A DNA stretch of 64,000 bases from Bernardetiaceae bacterium (GTDB taxonomy: Bacteria; Bacteroidota; Bacteroidia; Cytophagales; Thermoflexibacteraceae): the NCBI GenBank assembly GCA_025056255.1, contig JANWVT010000001.1, positions 1 to 64,000 of the forward strand, given 5' to 3'. Positions within the stretch are counted from its first letter, which is position 1. Each line of letters starts with the position of its first letter. The notes beneath the pieces are model-generated. The model did no database searches, was not told the DNA's origin, and worked only from the letters and a program-made list of their open reading frames with translations. This document shows positions 17,599 through 28,170 of the stretch, one piece after another. The translations under genes were made by a program, and so were the position numbers.

Positions 17599-18624
17599 AT
17601 GATGTTGCAAAACGATTTGTTGCTTCGCGCTGCACGCGGTCAGTATGTAGAGCGTCCGCCTGTATGGCTCATGCGTCAGGCTGGAAGGGTATTACCTGAA
17701 TACCGCGCTGTGCGGGAGCGATTGAAAAATTTTATTGAATTAGTGACTACACCCGAATTGGCAGCAGAGGTAACTATTCAGCCCGTAGATTTGTTGGGAG
17801 TAGATGCAGCTATTATTTTCTCCGATATTTTAGTTATCCCTGAGGCAATGGGGCTGCCCTATGAAATGCTGGAAAAGCGAGGACCTATCTTTCCGCAAAC
17901 CATTCGCTCAGAACAAGACTTGCAAAAAATCCGTGTTGCCGATGCTCCGTCGGACTTAGGCTATGTGGCAGAAGCTATCCGGATTACAAAGCGGGCGCTT
18001 AGCGGACGTGTTCCGCTAATCGGTTTTGCAGGTGCTCCGTTTACTATTTTTGCCTACATGACCGAGGGCAGTGGCTCTAAAACGTTTTCAACTGCCAAAA
18101 AAATCCTGTATCGCTCGCCTGAACTTTCACATAAGCTGCTGCAAATGATTACCGACAGCACTATTGGCTATTTGAAAATGCAAATTGCAGCAGGGGCAGA
18201 CTTAGTACAACTTTTCGACTCTTGGGCTGGTATTCTCTCCCCTGCACAATATCGTACTTTTGCGCTACCTTACATTGCACAAATTTGCAACGCCATTAAC
18301 GAGGTTCCTGTAACTATATTTGCCAAAGGAGCATTTTTTGCCCTAACCGAGTTTGCTCAGCTCAAGTGCCATGTAATTGGTTTGGACTGGAATATAGAGC
18401 CAACCACCGCACGCCAACAAATTGGCAATCAGAAAACCTTACAAGGTAATTTAGACCCTTGCACACTTTATGCTGATTTTGATACCATTCGTAAAGAAAC
18501 GCAAAAAATGGTAGCAGCATTTGGCAAGCAACACTACATAGCCAACTTAGGACATGGATTGTACCCAGACATAGAACCAGACCATGTGCGCTGTTTCGTA
18601 GATACTATTAAAAGCTTGGCTTAG
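17599..18624 (+). CDS. hemE: Uroporphyrinogen decarboxylase HemE
   Basis: A 341-residue cytoplasmic enzyme that converts uroporphyrinogen III to coproporphyrinogen III in heme synthesis. The family signature [16 protein letters not shown] lies near residues 20-35, and the second signature [13 protein letters not shown] near 145. IFSDIL contains the conserved catalytic aspartate. Length is normal. The ORF track start at 17581 is a TTG; the paired ATGs at 17599 and 17602 match the usual N-terminus ([13 protein letters not shown]). No other heme genes are adjacent. Confidence 0.95.
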   Translation: MMLQNDLLLRAARGQYVERPPVWLMRQAGRVLPEYRAVRERLKNFIELVTTPELAAEVTIQPVDLLGVDAAIIFSDILVIPEAMGLPYEMLEKRGPIFPQTIRSEQDLQKIRVADAPSDLGYVAEAIRITKRALSGRVPLIGFAGAPFTIFAYMTEGSGSKTFSTAKKILYRSPELSHKLLQMITDSTIGYLKMQIAAGADLVQLFDSWAGILSPAQYRTFALPYIAQICNAINEVPVTIFAKGAFFALTEFAQLKCHVIGLDWNIEPTTARQQIGNQKTLQGNLDPCTLYADFDTIRKETQKMVAAFGKQHYIANLGHGLYPDIEPDHVRCFVDTIKSLA

Positions 18625-18678
18625 CCAATAGCAGATAAGCTGTGCAATGAAGCACTTGAAAAGCACCATTTCCAAGAT

Positions 18679-18720
18679 AGCATTGCACGCCGCCATTGCA
18701 CGTTGCTGTTGTTTGTGTAT
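18679..18720 (-). repeat. Dispersed intergenic element with 13-bp units
   Basis: Read on the minus strand: acacaaacaacagcaac, then gtgcaatggcggc and a partial gtgcaatgc. The same order of core and 13-bp units occurs at 35118-35192 and 54832-54912. It lies in the 287-base gap between the convergent hemE and GH3 genes, which holds nothing else recognisable. Confidence 0.5.
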
Positions 18721-18911
18721 GTACGAACAACCTGCCAATATAGCGGCAAGTATTTTTTTGCAAATGGCAAAATACAAGCGCATTTTTTGCTTTCAATCTC
18801 CTTTGTTTTGTGTGAGAAGCTACACAGCAAAGATTGACTTATCAAGCGAAGTCTGAACAATTCGCGGTATTGACCCTAAATGTAACCCAGTAGCTATCCA
18901 CCCAATCAGTT

Positions 18912-21900
18912 TTAGTGGGACTCTCTCTCTAAGTAGTGGCGCGTTACACCCATTGAAAGATAAATTTGGTCTTGTACTTTCACGCGAATGTTCTGCTCAA
19001 TAAGGCGCCAGTTTCTTGCATTGGGATAGGTGCGGTTAGATAAAAATACGTATACTAAGTTATATTGTGGGTCTACCCATACACCTACGCCAGTAAATCC
19101 ATTATGTCCGTAGGTAGCAGGCGAACAATAAGCTGAGGTGGGTCCTCCGCTTCCTCTAATGGGCTTATCCCAACCTAAGCCCCTGCGATTGTGGGGCACC
19201 GTTCGCTTCTCGGTAAAGAAAGGCACTGTTTGGGCTTGATTAAAAAACTTTTTGCCTCCATAGTAGCCATTTTGTAAATTCATTTGCATTAAAATAGCCA
19301 CATCGTTGGCATTGCTGAAAACCCCTGCATGTCCAGCTACTCCTCCTTGCAAGGCAGCGTCGGGGTCGTGTACTACACCTTGAATGCGTTTTTTACGAAA
19401 GTACTTGTCTTCCTCTGTGGGCGCAATGCGCGATTTTTCTATTCGATTGAGTGGCAAGTAGCCCATAGTAGACAATCCTAATGGTCGATAAAAATATTGT
19501 TCTACAAACTGGTCTAAACACTGCCCGGTTTGCTGTTCTACAATTTGTTTAAGCAGGTAAAATGGTACATCGGAATAAAAATAGCCGTACAAGCCGTTGG
19601 AGGCTTTGTTGCTGCGCAGAGGGCTTTCTCTGAGCCACTTCCAAACCTCTGCATGAATTTTAGCAGAGGCATACAGGTTCTCGTCTACGGGGATAGTGTG
19701 TTGCTCTGTCATTTGGCTGGAATAGTACTCTGGCTTGTACTTTCCTTTTTCCATTGTATGCCACCAATGCGGAACGCGCTGAATAAGCCCTGCCTGATGC
19801 AATAAGATGTCGCGCAAAATTAGGTCGGCTTTATTAGTTCCTTGAAGCTCTGGCAAGTAATCAGCTACTTTTTTGTTGATATCTAATAGCCCGCGGTCGT
19901 GCAAATACATCACGGCTTGCATAGTGGCTGTTACTTTGGTCAACGAGGCTAAGTCATAAACAGTCTCATCATCAACCAAAGCAGCTGAGGGCTCATAGGT
20001 TAAGTGCCCATAGTTGCGGTTGAATACCACATTGCCGTTGCGGGCTACTAGTATTTGACAGCCGGGCATAGCATGGCTAGCAATAGCCTGATTGACAATG
20101 CTATCTATCTTATCCAGTATATAGCTGCTCATGTGCTCTTGTTCTGGCAGAAAGGTGTATTTCAGGCGGTTGAGCGAAAATATCGAGCACCCTGCCCCTG
20201 CTTGAATATTGGGAGAAACGCTTACCGGCAGTCTGGCATTGGTAGTAACCGCCCCAAAGAGTACTTGGGGCACTACAATTTGTACATCGCTGTTGTTTTC
20301 GTATGCACATACTAAATAAGAGGCATCATCGAAAAATTTCAGACTGTACGGATTGCCGAATACGACCGGTATCACTTTCGTATACTCAGATAACTTTTTA
20401 ATGAAGTTGCGGCTTGCCTGCGAAATGCCAAAATCATTTTCTATGCGATTGGTAGTGCTTACGCCAAGTAAACCAACAATTACTACTTTTTTATTCTTCA
20501 ACTTAGGAAGTAAAGCATCGTAAGTAGCGTCGCCAGCAGTTTTATCGGCAATTTGGTAATGTTCAAACGGAGCGTACTTACCCAAAATGCGTTGGAAGTC
20601 ATTGTTTTGCTTGGCACCAATTACTACTGAGGCAAAAGAAAGTTCTTCTAAGTTTTTGAATGGTATCAGGCTGTCGGCATTGCGTACTACGGTAACGGCT
20701 TGCTCATACAGTTTCATGCGCAGCGCTTTTGCCTGAGGCGTGTTTAAGTCTTCTATCAGGTTTGGGATGGGAATAGGTTTGTATTGGTGCAAGCCAGCGA
20801 AATATTTTGCCATGAGTATTTTTTTAACACGACGCTCTATTTCTGCCATGCTAATCTCGCCGGCAGCAATTGCCTCTTTTATTTTGGCAACCCCCTTGGG
20901 AACATCAAGAGGGAAAAGGAGGCAGTCGTTACCGGCTTTTAACGCTAACAAATCTGTTTCTCCGGGCGAATAGTTTGCCGAAACTCCTTTCATATTCAGC
21001 GCATCGGTAAAAATCAACCCCTGAAAGCCGAGTTGATACCTGAGCAAGTCAGTTACAACGGCTTGTGAGAGTGTAGTAGGCTTTTTAGGGTCGGCATCGT
21101 AGGCTGGCAAGTTAATGTGCGCTACCATGATGCTCATCACGCTGTCCTGAATCAGCTTGCGGAAGGGATATAGTTCAACTTCTTCTATTCGTCGGCGGTC
21201 GTGTTTAATAATAGGCAAGGCATAATGAGAGTCGGTATCGGTATCTCCGTGTCCGGGGAAATGCTTGGCGTTGGCAATAATGCCATTTTGCTGCATACCA
21301 CGCATGTAGCTAAGTGCCTTTTCAGCTACTTTTTCTTTGTTTTCGCCAAAGGAGCGAATTCCGATAACTGGATTGGCGGGATTTACATTTACATCGGCTA
21401 CGGGTGCAAAGTTGATGTGGATACCCATTCTTTTCAACTGACGGGCTATTTCCGCTCCCATGTCATAGATTAGTTTGTTGTCGCCAATAGCTCCAAGTGT
21501 CATGGCTTTGGGGAAGCTGATTGTGCTGTCTAAGCGCATGCCCAGTCCCCATTCGCCATCTATGGAAATGAGCAGGGGAATTTTGGCAAGTCGTTGGTAC
21601 CGGTTGGTTAGCAGCGCTTGCCTTACTGGACCTCCTTGAAAAAAAATCAGTCCGCCAATATGATATTGGCTTACAAGTCGGTCAATTTCTCTGTAATGTG
21701 ACTCGTCGCGGTTGGAGTAGGCTGCTACCATAAACAATTGCCCAATTTTCTGCTCGTCGGTCATGGTTCGCAAAACGCTGTCTGCCCATTCGTGCTGTTG
21801 CCTGAGTTTTTCCAGATAAGCAGGGTCGAGCTGCCTTACCTCCCCTTTCGTTGATGGAGCAGGCACATCAATGCTTTTTGCACTTAGTAAAAACAACAAT

Positions 21901-21929
21901 AACCAAAAAAACGATAACCGCTTAGCCAT
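18912..21929 (-). CDS. GH3 beta-N-acetylglucosaminidase fused to a class C beta-lactamase-type serine hydrolase
   Basis: A 1005-residue exported two-enzyme protein. After the signal peptide (MAKRLSFFWLLLFLL) comes a GH3 domain (about 45-375) of NagZ type with KHFPGHGDTDTD and the nucleophile aspartate in FTDALNMKGV. An alpha/beta GH3 C-terminal domain follows (about 400-560). The last 400 residues form a beta-lactamase/penicillin-binding fold with SLTK (SxxK), YSD in place of YxN, and HNG near the third motif. The likely role is trimming of muropeptides: sugar hydrolysis plus peptidase or esterase action. The ATG at 21929 is chosen because it starts the signal peptide; the ORF track frame extends 51 codons further. 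This fusion is known from bacteroidetes. Confidence 0.87.
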   Translation of the reverse strand: MAKRLSFFWLLLFLLSAKSIDVPAPSTKGEVRQLDPAYLEKLRQQHEWADSVLRTMTDEQKIGQLFMVAAYSNRDESHYREIDRLVSQYHIGGLIFFQGGPVRQALLTNRYQRLAKIPLLISIDGEWGLGMRLDSTISFPKAMTLGAIGDNKLIYDMGAEIARQLKRMGIHINFAPVADVNVNPANPVIGIRSFGENKEKVAEKALSYMRGMQQNGIIANAKHFPGHGDTDTDSHYALPIIKHDRRRIEEVELYPFRKLIQDSVMSIMVAHINLPAYDADPKKPTTLSQAVVTDLLRYQLGFQGLIFTDALNMKGVSANYSPGETDLLALKAGNDCLLFPLDVPKGVAKIKEAIAAGEISMAEIERRVKKILMAKYFAGLHQYKPIPIPNLIEDLNTPQAKALRMKLYEQAVTVVRNADSLIPFKNLEELSFASVVIGAKQNNDFQRILGKYAPFEHYQIADKTAGDATYDALLPKLKNKKVVIVGLLGVSTTNRIENDFGISQASRNFIKKLSEYTKVIPVVFGNPYSLKFFDDASYLVCAYENNSDVQIVVPQVLFGAVTTNARLPVSVSPNIQAGAGCSIFSLNRLKYTFLPEQEHMSSYILDKIDSIVNQAIASHAMPGCQILVARNGNVVFNRNYGHLTYEPSAALVDDETVYDLASLTKVTATMQAVMYLHDRGLLDINKKVADYLPELQGTNKADLILRDILLHQAGLIQRVPHWWHTMEKGKYKPEYYSSQMTEQHTIPVDENLYASAKIHAEVWKWLRESPLRSNKASNGLYGYFYSDVPFYLLKQIVEQQTGQCLDQFVEQYFYRPLGLSTMGYLPLNRIEKSRIAPTEEDKYFRKKRIQGVVHDPDAALQGGVAGHAGVFSNANDVAILMQMNLQNGYYGGKKFFNQAQTVPFFTEKRTVPHNRRGLGWDKPIRGSGGPTSAYCSPATYGHNGFTGVGVWVDPQYNLVYVFLSNRTYPNARNWRLIEQNIRVKVQDQIYLSMGVTRHYLERESH

Positions 21930-22135
21930 TGGAATAATTCTGAACAAGCCCCTAAAACAATTAAGCATGACAAAAAAACAGAGGCATGAAACATGCCACA
22001 TCTGTAGCGCATCACAAAAGAATCGTTTTTTGCCAACAAACGCTGTTGGGGCAGAAAATTTTCCCCTGTAATTTTTTCGCAAAGTAAAAATTTCGCGTAG
22101 TTTAGAAATAGTTTATTTCATTAACTATTTGAATT

Positions 22136-25100
22136 ATGAATGGCGCAAAACTACCTCAAAGCTCGGCACTCGCAAAACGACTGATTTTCTTAGGATTGTT
22201 TTGGAGTGTTACTGCTTACGCGCTTGCACAACAGGTGCAGATGTACACCATCAGCGGGCGCATCACTGAAACAAGTACCAACCAGCCTTTGATTGGCGCA
22301 AACGTTCAGCTGAAAGGCACTTCTACGGGTACTATTACCGACGTAGAGGGAAAGTTTACCATGACCGTTAGCACCGCCCCGGGCGATTACATCCTTGTAG
22401 TCAGCTTTGTGGGGTACGGACGTCGGGAGCAAAAAATCACGTTGGGCAGTCAAACTGCTGTTAGCGTAGACGTTAGCTTGCAAGAGGATTTCATTGGTTT
22501 GGAAGAGGTGGTAGTAACCGGTACATCGATTGCTACCAGTAAAAAGCAATTGGGCAATTCTATTCACACGGTTTCTGCTCGGCAAATGCAAAACGTAGGT
22601 ACGCCCAGTTTATCAGCAGCCTTACAGGGTAAAATTGCTGGTGCACAAATTATGCAGAACTCCGGAGACCCTGCCGGAGGCGTTTCTATTCGCTTGCGTG
22701 GTGCCAGTTCTATCAATTCTTCTTCTGAGCCGCTTTATATCATAGACGGTGTCATTGTGAACAACAATACCAACAACGTTACCAATCTGGCTGTAAGTAT
22801 TAGTGGCAACAACGACTTTCAACCCGGACAAAACCGCCTGTTAGATATCAACCCAAACGATATTGAACGCATTGAAGTGCTCAACGGAGCAGCAGCAGCC
22901 GCCATCTATGGCTCGCGTGCTAACAACGGAGTAATTCAAATTTTTACTAAGCGCGGTAGTGCGGGAAAACCCAAACTAACTTTTTCTACCTCTTTCATGA
23001 TTAGCCAGTTGCGCAAAGAGTTTCCACTCAACATGCATCCCGAGCGATTCGGTCCACCAGTAACACGCACCGGCTTTGGTAACGACCAGCGTCTCACAAC
23101 TATTTTGCTGTTTAACCGCTTGTTCACGGAAAAAACACCTGTAACCCGCTACAACTACTGGGACGATATTTTCCAAACGGCATTAGGAACAGATAACTAT
23201 GTCTCCGTAGCAGGTGGTAAAGACGATACCAAGTATTTCTTCTCTACTTCTTACTTCAAAAACCAAGGTATTGTTCGCAATACTGACTTTGAACGCATCA
23301 CGGGTCGGTTGCGAATTGACCAAAAAATGACCGACTGGGCAAAGTTTTCAGCAGGTTTGAGCTATACGCGTAGCTTTGCCAACGAAAAACCCGACGCTAA
23401 TACATTCAATAGCCCAATTAACTCGGTATTTATTACAGATAACGTTTATAACCTAAGAGAGCGCGACGCCAATGGCAACTTGCTGCCCGTAGAGCCTGTG
23501 CGCATCAATCCACTTAGTGTGATTGAAGACTTGAAACAGACTAACCAAACCAATCGCACTATTGGCGACTTTCAGCTAAACCTTGCTCCGCTAAAAGGAT
23601 TGGGCATAGACTACATCTTTGGTTTTGATACCTATACACAATTGGGGCAAAACTTCTTCCCGCGCATTCCCTATGCAGGGGTCAGCGCTGCTTTGTTTCC
23701 CGATGGCTACGCCGCTACTGCAACTGCACAGGTATTGCAAATCAACAACGACCTCAACATGAGCTATCAGGCAGACCTGAGTGAAAAGCTCAAATCTACC
23801 ACCCAACTGGGGGCTACTTGGCAATACGATCGCAGCAATTTTGCCCAAGCACAAGGACGCGACATGGTGCCTTTTGTAGAAACCATCAGCGGTGCTACTA
23901 ATTTGTTCACCCCTGCTACTGAGGTGCGAACTGAGCGCAGTATTCAAGGTTACTTTTTGCAACAAACTTTTAACTACGGCGATTTTCTGTTTTTAACAGC
24001 AGCAGGCAGAATGGATGCCTCATCGGTGTTTGGTCCTAACAGTCGTTGGCAGTTCTTTCCCAAAGCCTCTGCCAACCTGATTGTATCGGAAATGGACTTT
24101 TGGAAAAACGCCTCTTTTGCCGAAAAAGTTAGTACCTTCAAATTGCGCACTGCCTACGGCGAATCGGGCAACCTTACTGGCATAGGACCCTACGACCGTT
24201 TCAGCAACACTATTCCGGTGCAGTTAGTAGGGCGCCAATCGTTAATTCGCAGCGTGGTACTGGGCAACCCAGACGTGAAGCCTGAACGCCAAGCAGAAAT
24301 TGAAATAGGAACAGACATCTATTTTCTCAACAATCGCTTTGGGGTGGAACTGACTTGGTACAACAAAGAAGTTCGCGATTTGTTATTGGAGCGCACTATT
24401 GCTCCATCAGAAGGCGGTGCCTCCATCAATGCCAACGTGGGTAGTATGACCAACAAAGGAATCGAACTGGCATTGCGCGCAAATATTTTGAAAAACAAAG
24501 ATTGGAACTGGAATGCTACCCTTATTTACAGCCGCAACCGCAACAAAGTCAACATTCCGCAAGAAGTGATTCGCTTCTCTGCCGACGCTAATAGAATGAG
24601 CAGCGCGGTGAATGGCTTCCCACTGGGCGTGTTCTATGGCACAGCTTATGCCCGCAATCCAGATGGTTCGCTGTTGCTGACCAACCGTCCGCAAACTATT
24701 GGCGGGGTAACCTTGCAAGCAGGATTGCCGCAGCCCGAGCGCGTAGGGCGCAATTCGGAAGGACAACCCACAGGTGCTTTGGTAAACCGCGTACTTGGCG
24801 ACCCCAACCCGCGCTACATTGCTTCCTTGTCTAACGACATCAGTTGGAAGAATTTCAACTTCCGCATACTATTCGATGCTGTACAAGGTTTTCAAGTGAA
24901 TAACCTCAACTGGACAACAGCCAACAACGTAGGTATTGGTCCGTTGGCGGTGCAGGAATTGCGCGGCGAATTACCTCGCGGCTGGGTAAGCTTAGTAGGT
25001 GGATTTGGCGGCGAGCGCATCCGCGAAGAAATGATTAAAGACGGCTCTTTTGTGAAGTTGCGTGAAATAGCTCTTTCTTATACGCTGGCTCCCAAACTAC

Positions 25101-25279
25101 TTGGCGTAAGCAACCTTACCATAGGGGTTTCAGGTCGCAACCTGATTTCGTGGGACAACTACCCAGGCTTTGACCCTGAGGTGAACTCTGGCGGACAAAG
25201 CAACCGCATCCGCGGCGACGACTTCGGTACTGTTCCTATTCCACGTACTTTCCAGTTGAACCTTTCTGCACAGTTCTGA
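22136..25279 (+). CDS. SusC/RagA-type TonB-dependent outer-membrane transporter
   Basis: A 1047-residue outer-membrane importer working with the SusD-like lipoprotein encoded next. Signal peptide to about residue 32 (ALAQQ), carboxypeptidase-regulatory-like domain (about 38-118; GRITETSTNQPLIGANVQLK), TonB-contact segment EEVVVTG, plug domain with LRGASSINSSSEPLYIIDGV, and a beta-barrel ending in a phenylalanine (LNLSAQF), as expected for outer-membrane insertion. Full family length. The substrate is unknown: no glycanase, protease or regulator gene sits in the pair's own operon, although the GH3/beta-lactamase gene is divergent on the other side. Confidence 0.93.
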   Translation: MNGAKLPQSSALAKRLIFLGLFWSVTAYALAQQVQMYTISGRITETSTNQPLIGANVQLKGTSTGTITDVEGKFTMTVSTAPGDYILVVSFVGYGRREQKITLGSQTAVSVDVSLQEDFIGLEEVVVTGTSIATSKKQLGNSIHTVSARQMQNVGTPSLSAALQGKIAGAQIMQNSGDPAGGVSIRLRGASSINSSSEPLYIIDGVIVNNNTNNVTNLAVSISGNNDFQPGQNRLLDINPNDIERIEVLNGAAAAAIYGSRANNGVIQIFTKRGSAGKPKLTFSTSFMISQLRKEFPLNMHPERFGPPVTRTGFGNDQRLTTILLFNRLFTEKTPVTRYNYWDDIFQTALGTDNYVSVAGGKDDTKYFFSTSYFKNQGIVRNTDFERITGRLRIDQKMTDWAKFSAGLSYTRSFANEKPDANTFNSPINSVFITDNVYNLRERDANGNLLPVEPVRINPLSVIEDLKQTNQTNRTIGDFQLNLAPLKGLGIDYIFGFDTYTQLGQNFFPRIPYAGVSAALFPDGYAATATAQVLQINNDLNMSYQADLSEKLKSTTQLGATWQYDRSNFAQAQGRDMVPFVETISGATNLFTPATEVRTERSIQGYFLQQTFNYGDFLFLTAAGRMDASSVFGPNSRWQFFPKASANLIVSEMDFWKNASFAEKVSTFKLRTAYGESGNLTGIGPYDRFSNTIPVQLVGRQSLIRSVVLGNPDVKPERQAEIEIGTDIYFLNNRFGVELTWYNKEVRDLLLERTIAPSEGGASINANVGSMTNKGIELALRANILKNKDWNWNATLIYSRNRNKVNIPQEVIRFSADANRMSSAVNGFPLGVFYGTAYARNPDGSLLLTNRPQTIGGVTLQAGLPQPERVGRNSEGQPTGALVNRVLGDPNPRYIASLSNDISWKNFNFRILFDAVQGFQVNNLNWTTANNVGIGPLAVQELRGELPRGWVSLVGGFGGERIREEMIKDGSFVKLREIALSYTLAPKLLGVSNLTIGVSGRNLISWDNYPGFDPEVNSGGQSNRIRGDDFGTVPIPRTFQLNLSAQF

Positions 25280-25300
25280 GCAACCCTACAACAACTTTAA

Positions 25301-26614
25301 ATGTGTAATCGTATGAAACTCATCCATATCAAAAAAGTCCTATTTTGTGGATTATTGGTCATTGTGCTAATAACTCCTTCTTGCACATTGGATTATGTAA
25401 ATCCTAATGCGGCAACCGAAGATGCTGTGTTGAGCAATACTTCAGGGTTATTGGCTTTTTCCAACGGCTTGCGTCGGCGCTACATTGTAGGTGGGGCAAG
25501 CCCGTTGTACACGGTTATTACTACCTCTGGCTTGGCTACCAACGAGTTGCGGGTAGTGAATGCTGGTAACGCCGATATTGCAGCTTTGGCAAATGGCAGA
25601 GATAATGTAAACGGTCTCAATCCGGTGATTATCAACATGTGGCAAAACCTCAATATCCTCAACGCCGACTGTGACCGCATTATTGCCAATGTGCGCAACA
25701 TTCCCGACCGTGCTACTGCTGCTGCCGTGCAAGCACACGCTCACCTTTACAAGGCATTGGCACTGGGCTGGCTGGCAACGTTCTGGGAACAGGCTCCTAT
25801 TACAACAGGTAAAAATGCTACTTTTAGCAGTCGTACAGCCGTTTTGGAAACAGCTGTGCGCCTGTGCGATGAGGCTGTTACCTTGTTAGCCGCCAACCCC
25901 GTTCCGGCAACTTTTACCAACGTGGTAGGCAACGATATAGACTTGCCCAATGCTTTAAACGCACTTTCTGCCCGCTATAACCTCATGTTAGGACGCCACC
26001 AACAAGCATTTGAAGCAGCAGGGCGTGTATCGCTTACCTCCCGCTCCCGCTTTGTGTTTGATAATGTTTCACAGAATCCCATTTTTCGCACTTCCTTTGT
26101 AACCAACAACGTACACGAAGCACAAACCAATTTAGGTTTGCCGCCCGCTCTTGCTCCTGCTGCCAACGACCAGCGCGTACCGTTCTATATCACCTCGGCA
26201 GTGCCACCACGCGGGCGAGGATTCTTTCTATCCGATGACACAGCTATCCCACTATATCTGCCCGGCGAAATGATATTGATTCGCGCCGAAGCACAAGCTC
26301 GACAAAACAGACTTGCTGAAGCTGTTGCAGAGTTAAATCGCGTATTAACCAAAACCCCCGCCCAAGATATTTACGGCGTAGGGGCTGGATTGCCTCCCTA
26401 TGCCGGTCCGATGACGCAAGATGCTATCTTAACGGAAATTTACAGAAACCGCTGTATCGAATTGTATTTAACTGGCATGCGCTTGGAAGACAGCCGTCGT
26501 TTTGGACGTCCCGGTCCTTCTACTCCTAATGCTGAGCGAAACCGCAATTTTTATCCCTACCCATTTACGGAGCGCGACAACAACCCAAGTACGCCCCCCG
26601 ACCCAGCAAGCTAA
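25301..26614 (+). CDS. SusD/RagB-type surface lipoprotein
   Basis: A 437-residue substrate-binding lipoprotein that caps the SusC barrel. A lipoprotein signal peptide ends at ITPSC (cysteine near residue 28), followed by the N-terminal SusD helices with TPR-like repeats and the C-terminal signature EIYRNRCIELYLTGMRLEDSRR. It is shorter than classic SusD proteins (about 500-550), mostly through a reduced middle region. The ATG at 25301 is used; the ATG at 25313 would give a more typical short n-region and is an alternative. It follows SusC by 21 bases and ends in a terminator. Confidence 0.9.
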   Translation: MCNRMKLIHIKKVLFCGLLVIVLITPSCTLDYVNPNAATEDAVLSNTSGLLAFSNGLRRRYIVGGASPLYTVITTSGLATNELRVVNAGNADIAALANGRDNVNGLNPVIINMWQNLNILNADCDRIIANVRNIPDRATAAAVQAHAHLYKALALGWLATFWEQAPITTGKNATFSSRTAVLETAVRLCDEAVTLLAANPVPATFTNVVGNDIDLPNALNALSARYNLMLGRHQQAFEAAGRVSLTSRSRFVFDNVSQNPIFRTSFVTNNVHEAQTNLGLPPALAPAANDQRVPFYITSAVPPRGRGFFLSDDTAIPLYLPGEMILIRAEAQARQNRLAEAVAELNRVLTKTPAQDIYGVGAGLPPYAGPMTQDAILTEIYRNRCIELYLTGMRLEDSRRFGRPGPSTPNAERNRNFYPYPFTERDNNPSTPPDPAS

Positions 26615-26640
26615 GTCAGCTGCATACCGCCAACCCACAC

Positions 26641-26677
26641 AACAACCGAGTGTGCAAAAAAGCACTCGGTTGTTTTC
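26641..26677 (+). terminator. Terminator of the SusC/SusD operon
   Basis: ACAACCGAGTG and CACTCGGTTGT form an 11-bp stem followed by TTTTC. It begins about 27 bases past the SusD stop. The remaining intergenic DNA to 26894 shows nothing recognisable. Confidence 0.7.
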
Positions 26678-26894
26678 TTGCGCCGAGTTAAAGCATGTGA
26701 ACAATTCAATTCCTATGCGCAGTAGCTTTCCTACGGAACAGCTCAGTCAATAGCAGCACATAGAGCACACCACACGGGGTTGGTAGCACTAATAGACCCA
26801 ACAGACTTCCCACGTTTTGCGGAACTTACCCAGTAGCATAGCCAATATTGCATTTTCTCAACTCAACCTTATTGGTCTCTAATTGGGGAAGAGA

Positions 26895-28025
26895 CTATCG
26901 TTTGTACAATTTTGGCGGGAAGAGGTAGCCCACCCTTATGTCCATAAAATCTGCTGTTCGCGTATGCGCTTTCAGGTTGAGCCCTCCAAAAATGCCATTT
27001 GGCGCCTTGTAGGTAAGTTCATAGCGCTGGTAAACCGGATGCATGGCTTTGTAGGGAGCATAAATGTAAATACCTAATTGTTGTGCAAAGCCAAAGCGTC
27101 CTACAAGCAACTCATGCCCCAGTAAAATGCCAGCTCTGGTAAACTCATGGCTCCGCTCAGGTTCATAACGACGCAACCACTCGCGCAATGAATAGTCTAC
27201 CGTTACTTCCATGCCTAAGCCGAGTGCACTAATTCTACCCACTCGACGCGAAAGATCAGTAGTAGCTCCTAAAATCCAATATCGCTCCGCATCGTTGCGC
27301 TCAGCAGTTTTAGCAGTCGTATAAAAAGCTGCCCGGTATTGCCATCTGATTGGATATTCTTCTCGCCAATCGCTTTTTTGAAATACAGGAAATGTGAATT
27401 TTTGCGGTACATAATCAACAGCCAAGCCCAGAGTAGGGAAATTGATTCCCTTATTAGGCTGTTTAAGCCCTCCGTTAGAAATGTGGTTGAAATTGCCATG
27501 CGCCCGCAAGGTAATGTGCGAAGTTAAGCGGTAGTTGATACTCAGGTTCATGAGCAGGTTAAAACTGATAGGGGTGCTGTAAAACAAGTTGAGCGGATTG
27601 TGGACCGGATGAAAAACGCGATTGAGATAGCTAAAACCAGCCCCTAATCGATAAGAAACACTTAGCCGAGCAGGAGCAGCCATGAAAGGTTCTACAAATG
27701 CTGTTGCTGACCAAGCACTGCCCAAAATTGAGGGGTTGTCGAAACTGAAATAGCCCGCCGAGATGCCAATTCGCGGATAACAAGAACAATATTGCCAATA
27801 TTGCCGACGCAACAATTGCCGACTAACCTCCATTTCTACCCCGCGTGGACGAGAAAAAGAAATACTCCTAATCTCCTCAGAATGTGGTAAAATAACCCCA
27901 TAATGAGCTCTAATACCCCAAGCAAGAGGTTGTGCAATGGTTGAATCGGACTGTTGGGCTTGAATACAATTAGAAAAAAAAGTGTGCATGCCAACTGCTA
28001 TCAACTGTAATAAGCGCTGCATCAT
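26895..28025 (-). CDS. Acyloxyacyl hydrolase / PagL-like lipid A deacylase
   Basis: A 376-residue outer-membrane beta-barrel protein with a signal peptide to about residue 24 (IQAQQ). The key segment NHISNGGLKQPNKGINFPT contains the histidine and serine pair that forms the PagL active site, with the strand pattern expected for an eight-stranded barrel. The predicted reaction is removal of the 3-linked acyl chain from lipid A. It is longer than Pseudomonas PagL (about 170), as is usual for bacteroidete members. The GTG at 28058 opens the frame, but ATG 28025 (or 28022) places the signal peptide correctly. The gene is isolated. Confidence 0.72.
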   Translation of the reverse strand: MMQRLLQLIAVGMHTFFSNCIQAQQSDSTIAQPLAWGIRAHYGVILPHSEEIRSISFSRPRGVEMEVSRQLLRRQYWQYCSCYPRIGISAGYFSFDNPSILGSAWSATAFVEPFMAAPARLSVSYRLGAGFSYLNRVFHPVHNPLNLFYSTPISFNLLMNLSINYRLTSHITLRAHGNFNHISNGGLKQPNKGINFPTLGLAVDYVPQKFTFPVFQKSDWREEYPIRWQYRAAFYTTAKTAERNDAERYWILGATTDLSRRVGRISALGLGMEVTVDYSLREWLRRYEPERSHEFTRAGILLGHELLVGRFGFAQQLGIYIYAPYKAMHPVYQRYELTYKAPNGIFGGLNLKAHTRTADFMDIRVGYLFPPKLYKR

Positions 28026-28170
28026 GTTCCCATCAGATTGTGCTATTGTAAAACGCACGGTTTTTCATTAGGGTTATCAAAACATTTTTTGTAAAACCTG
28101 CGTAAATCGGAAAGAATTTTCTAACTTTCGTTCAGTCAACCATCATCCGAAACCTTAAAAGCCAAACAAT

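Noticed and set aside
21930-22082. 51-codon extension of the GH3/beta-lactamase ORF
   Set aside because: It precedes a clean signal peptide starting at 21929 and would hide it from the export machinery.
22136-26614. SusC/SusD pair as a full polysaccharide utilisation locus
   Set aside because: No glycoside hydrolase, lyase or sensor gene is in the same operon; the nearby GH3 protein is a cell-wall type enzyme on the other strand.
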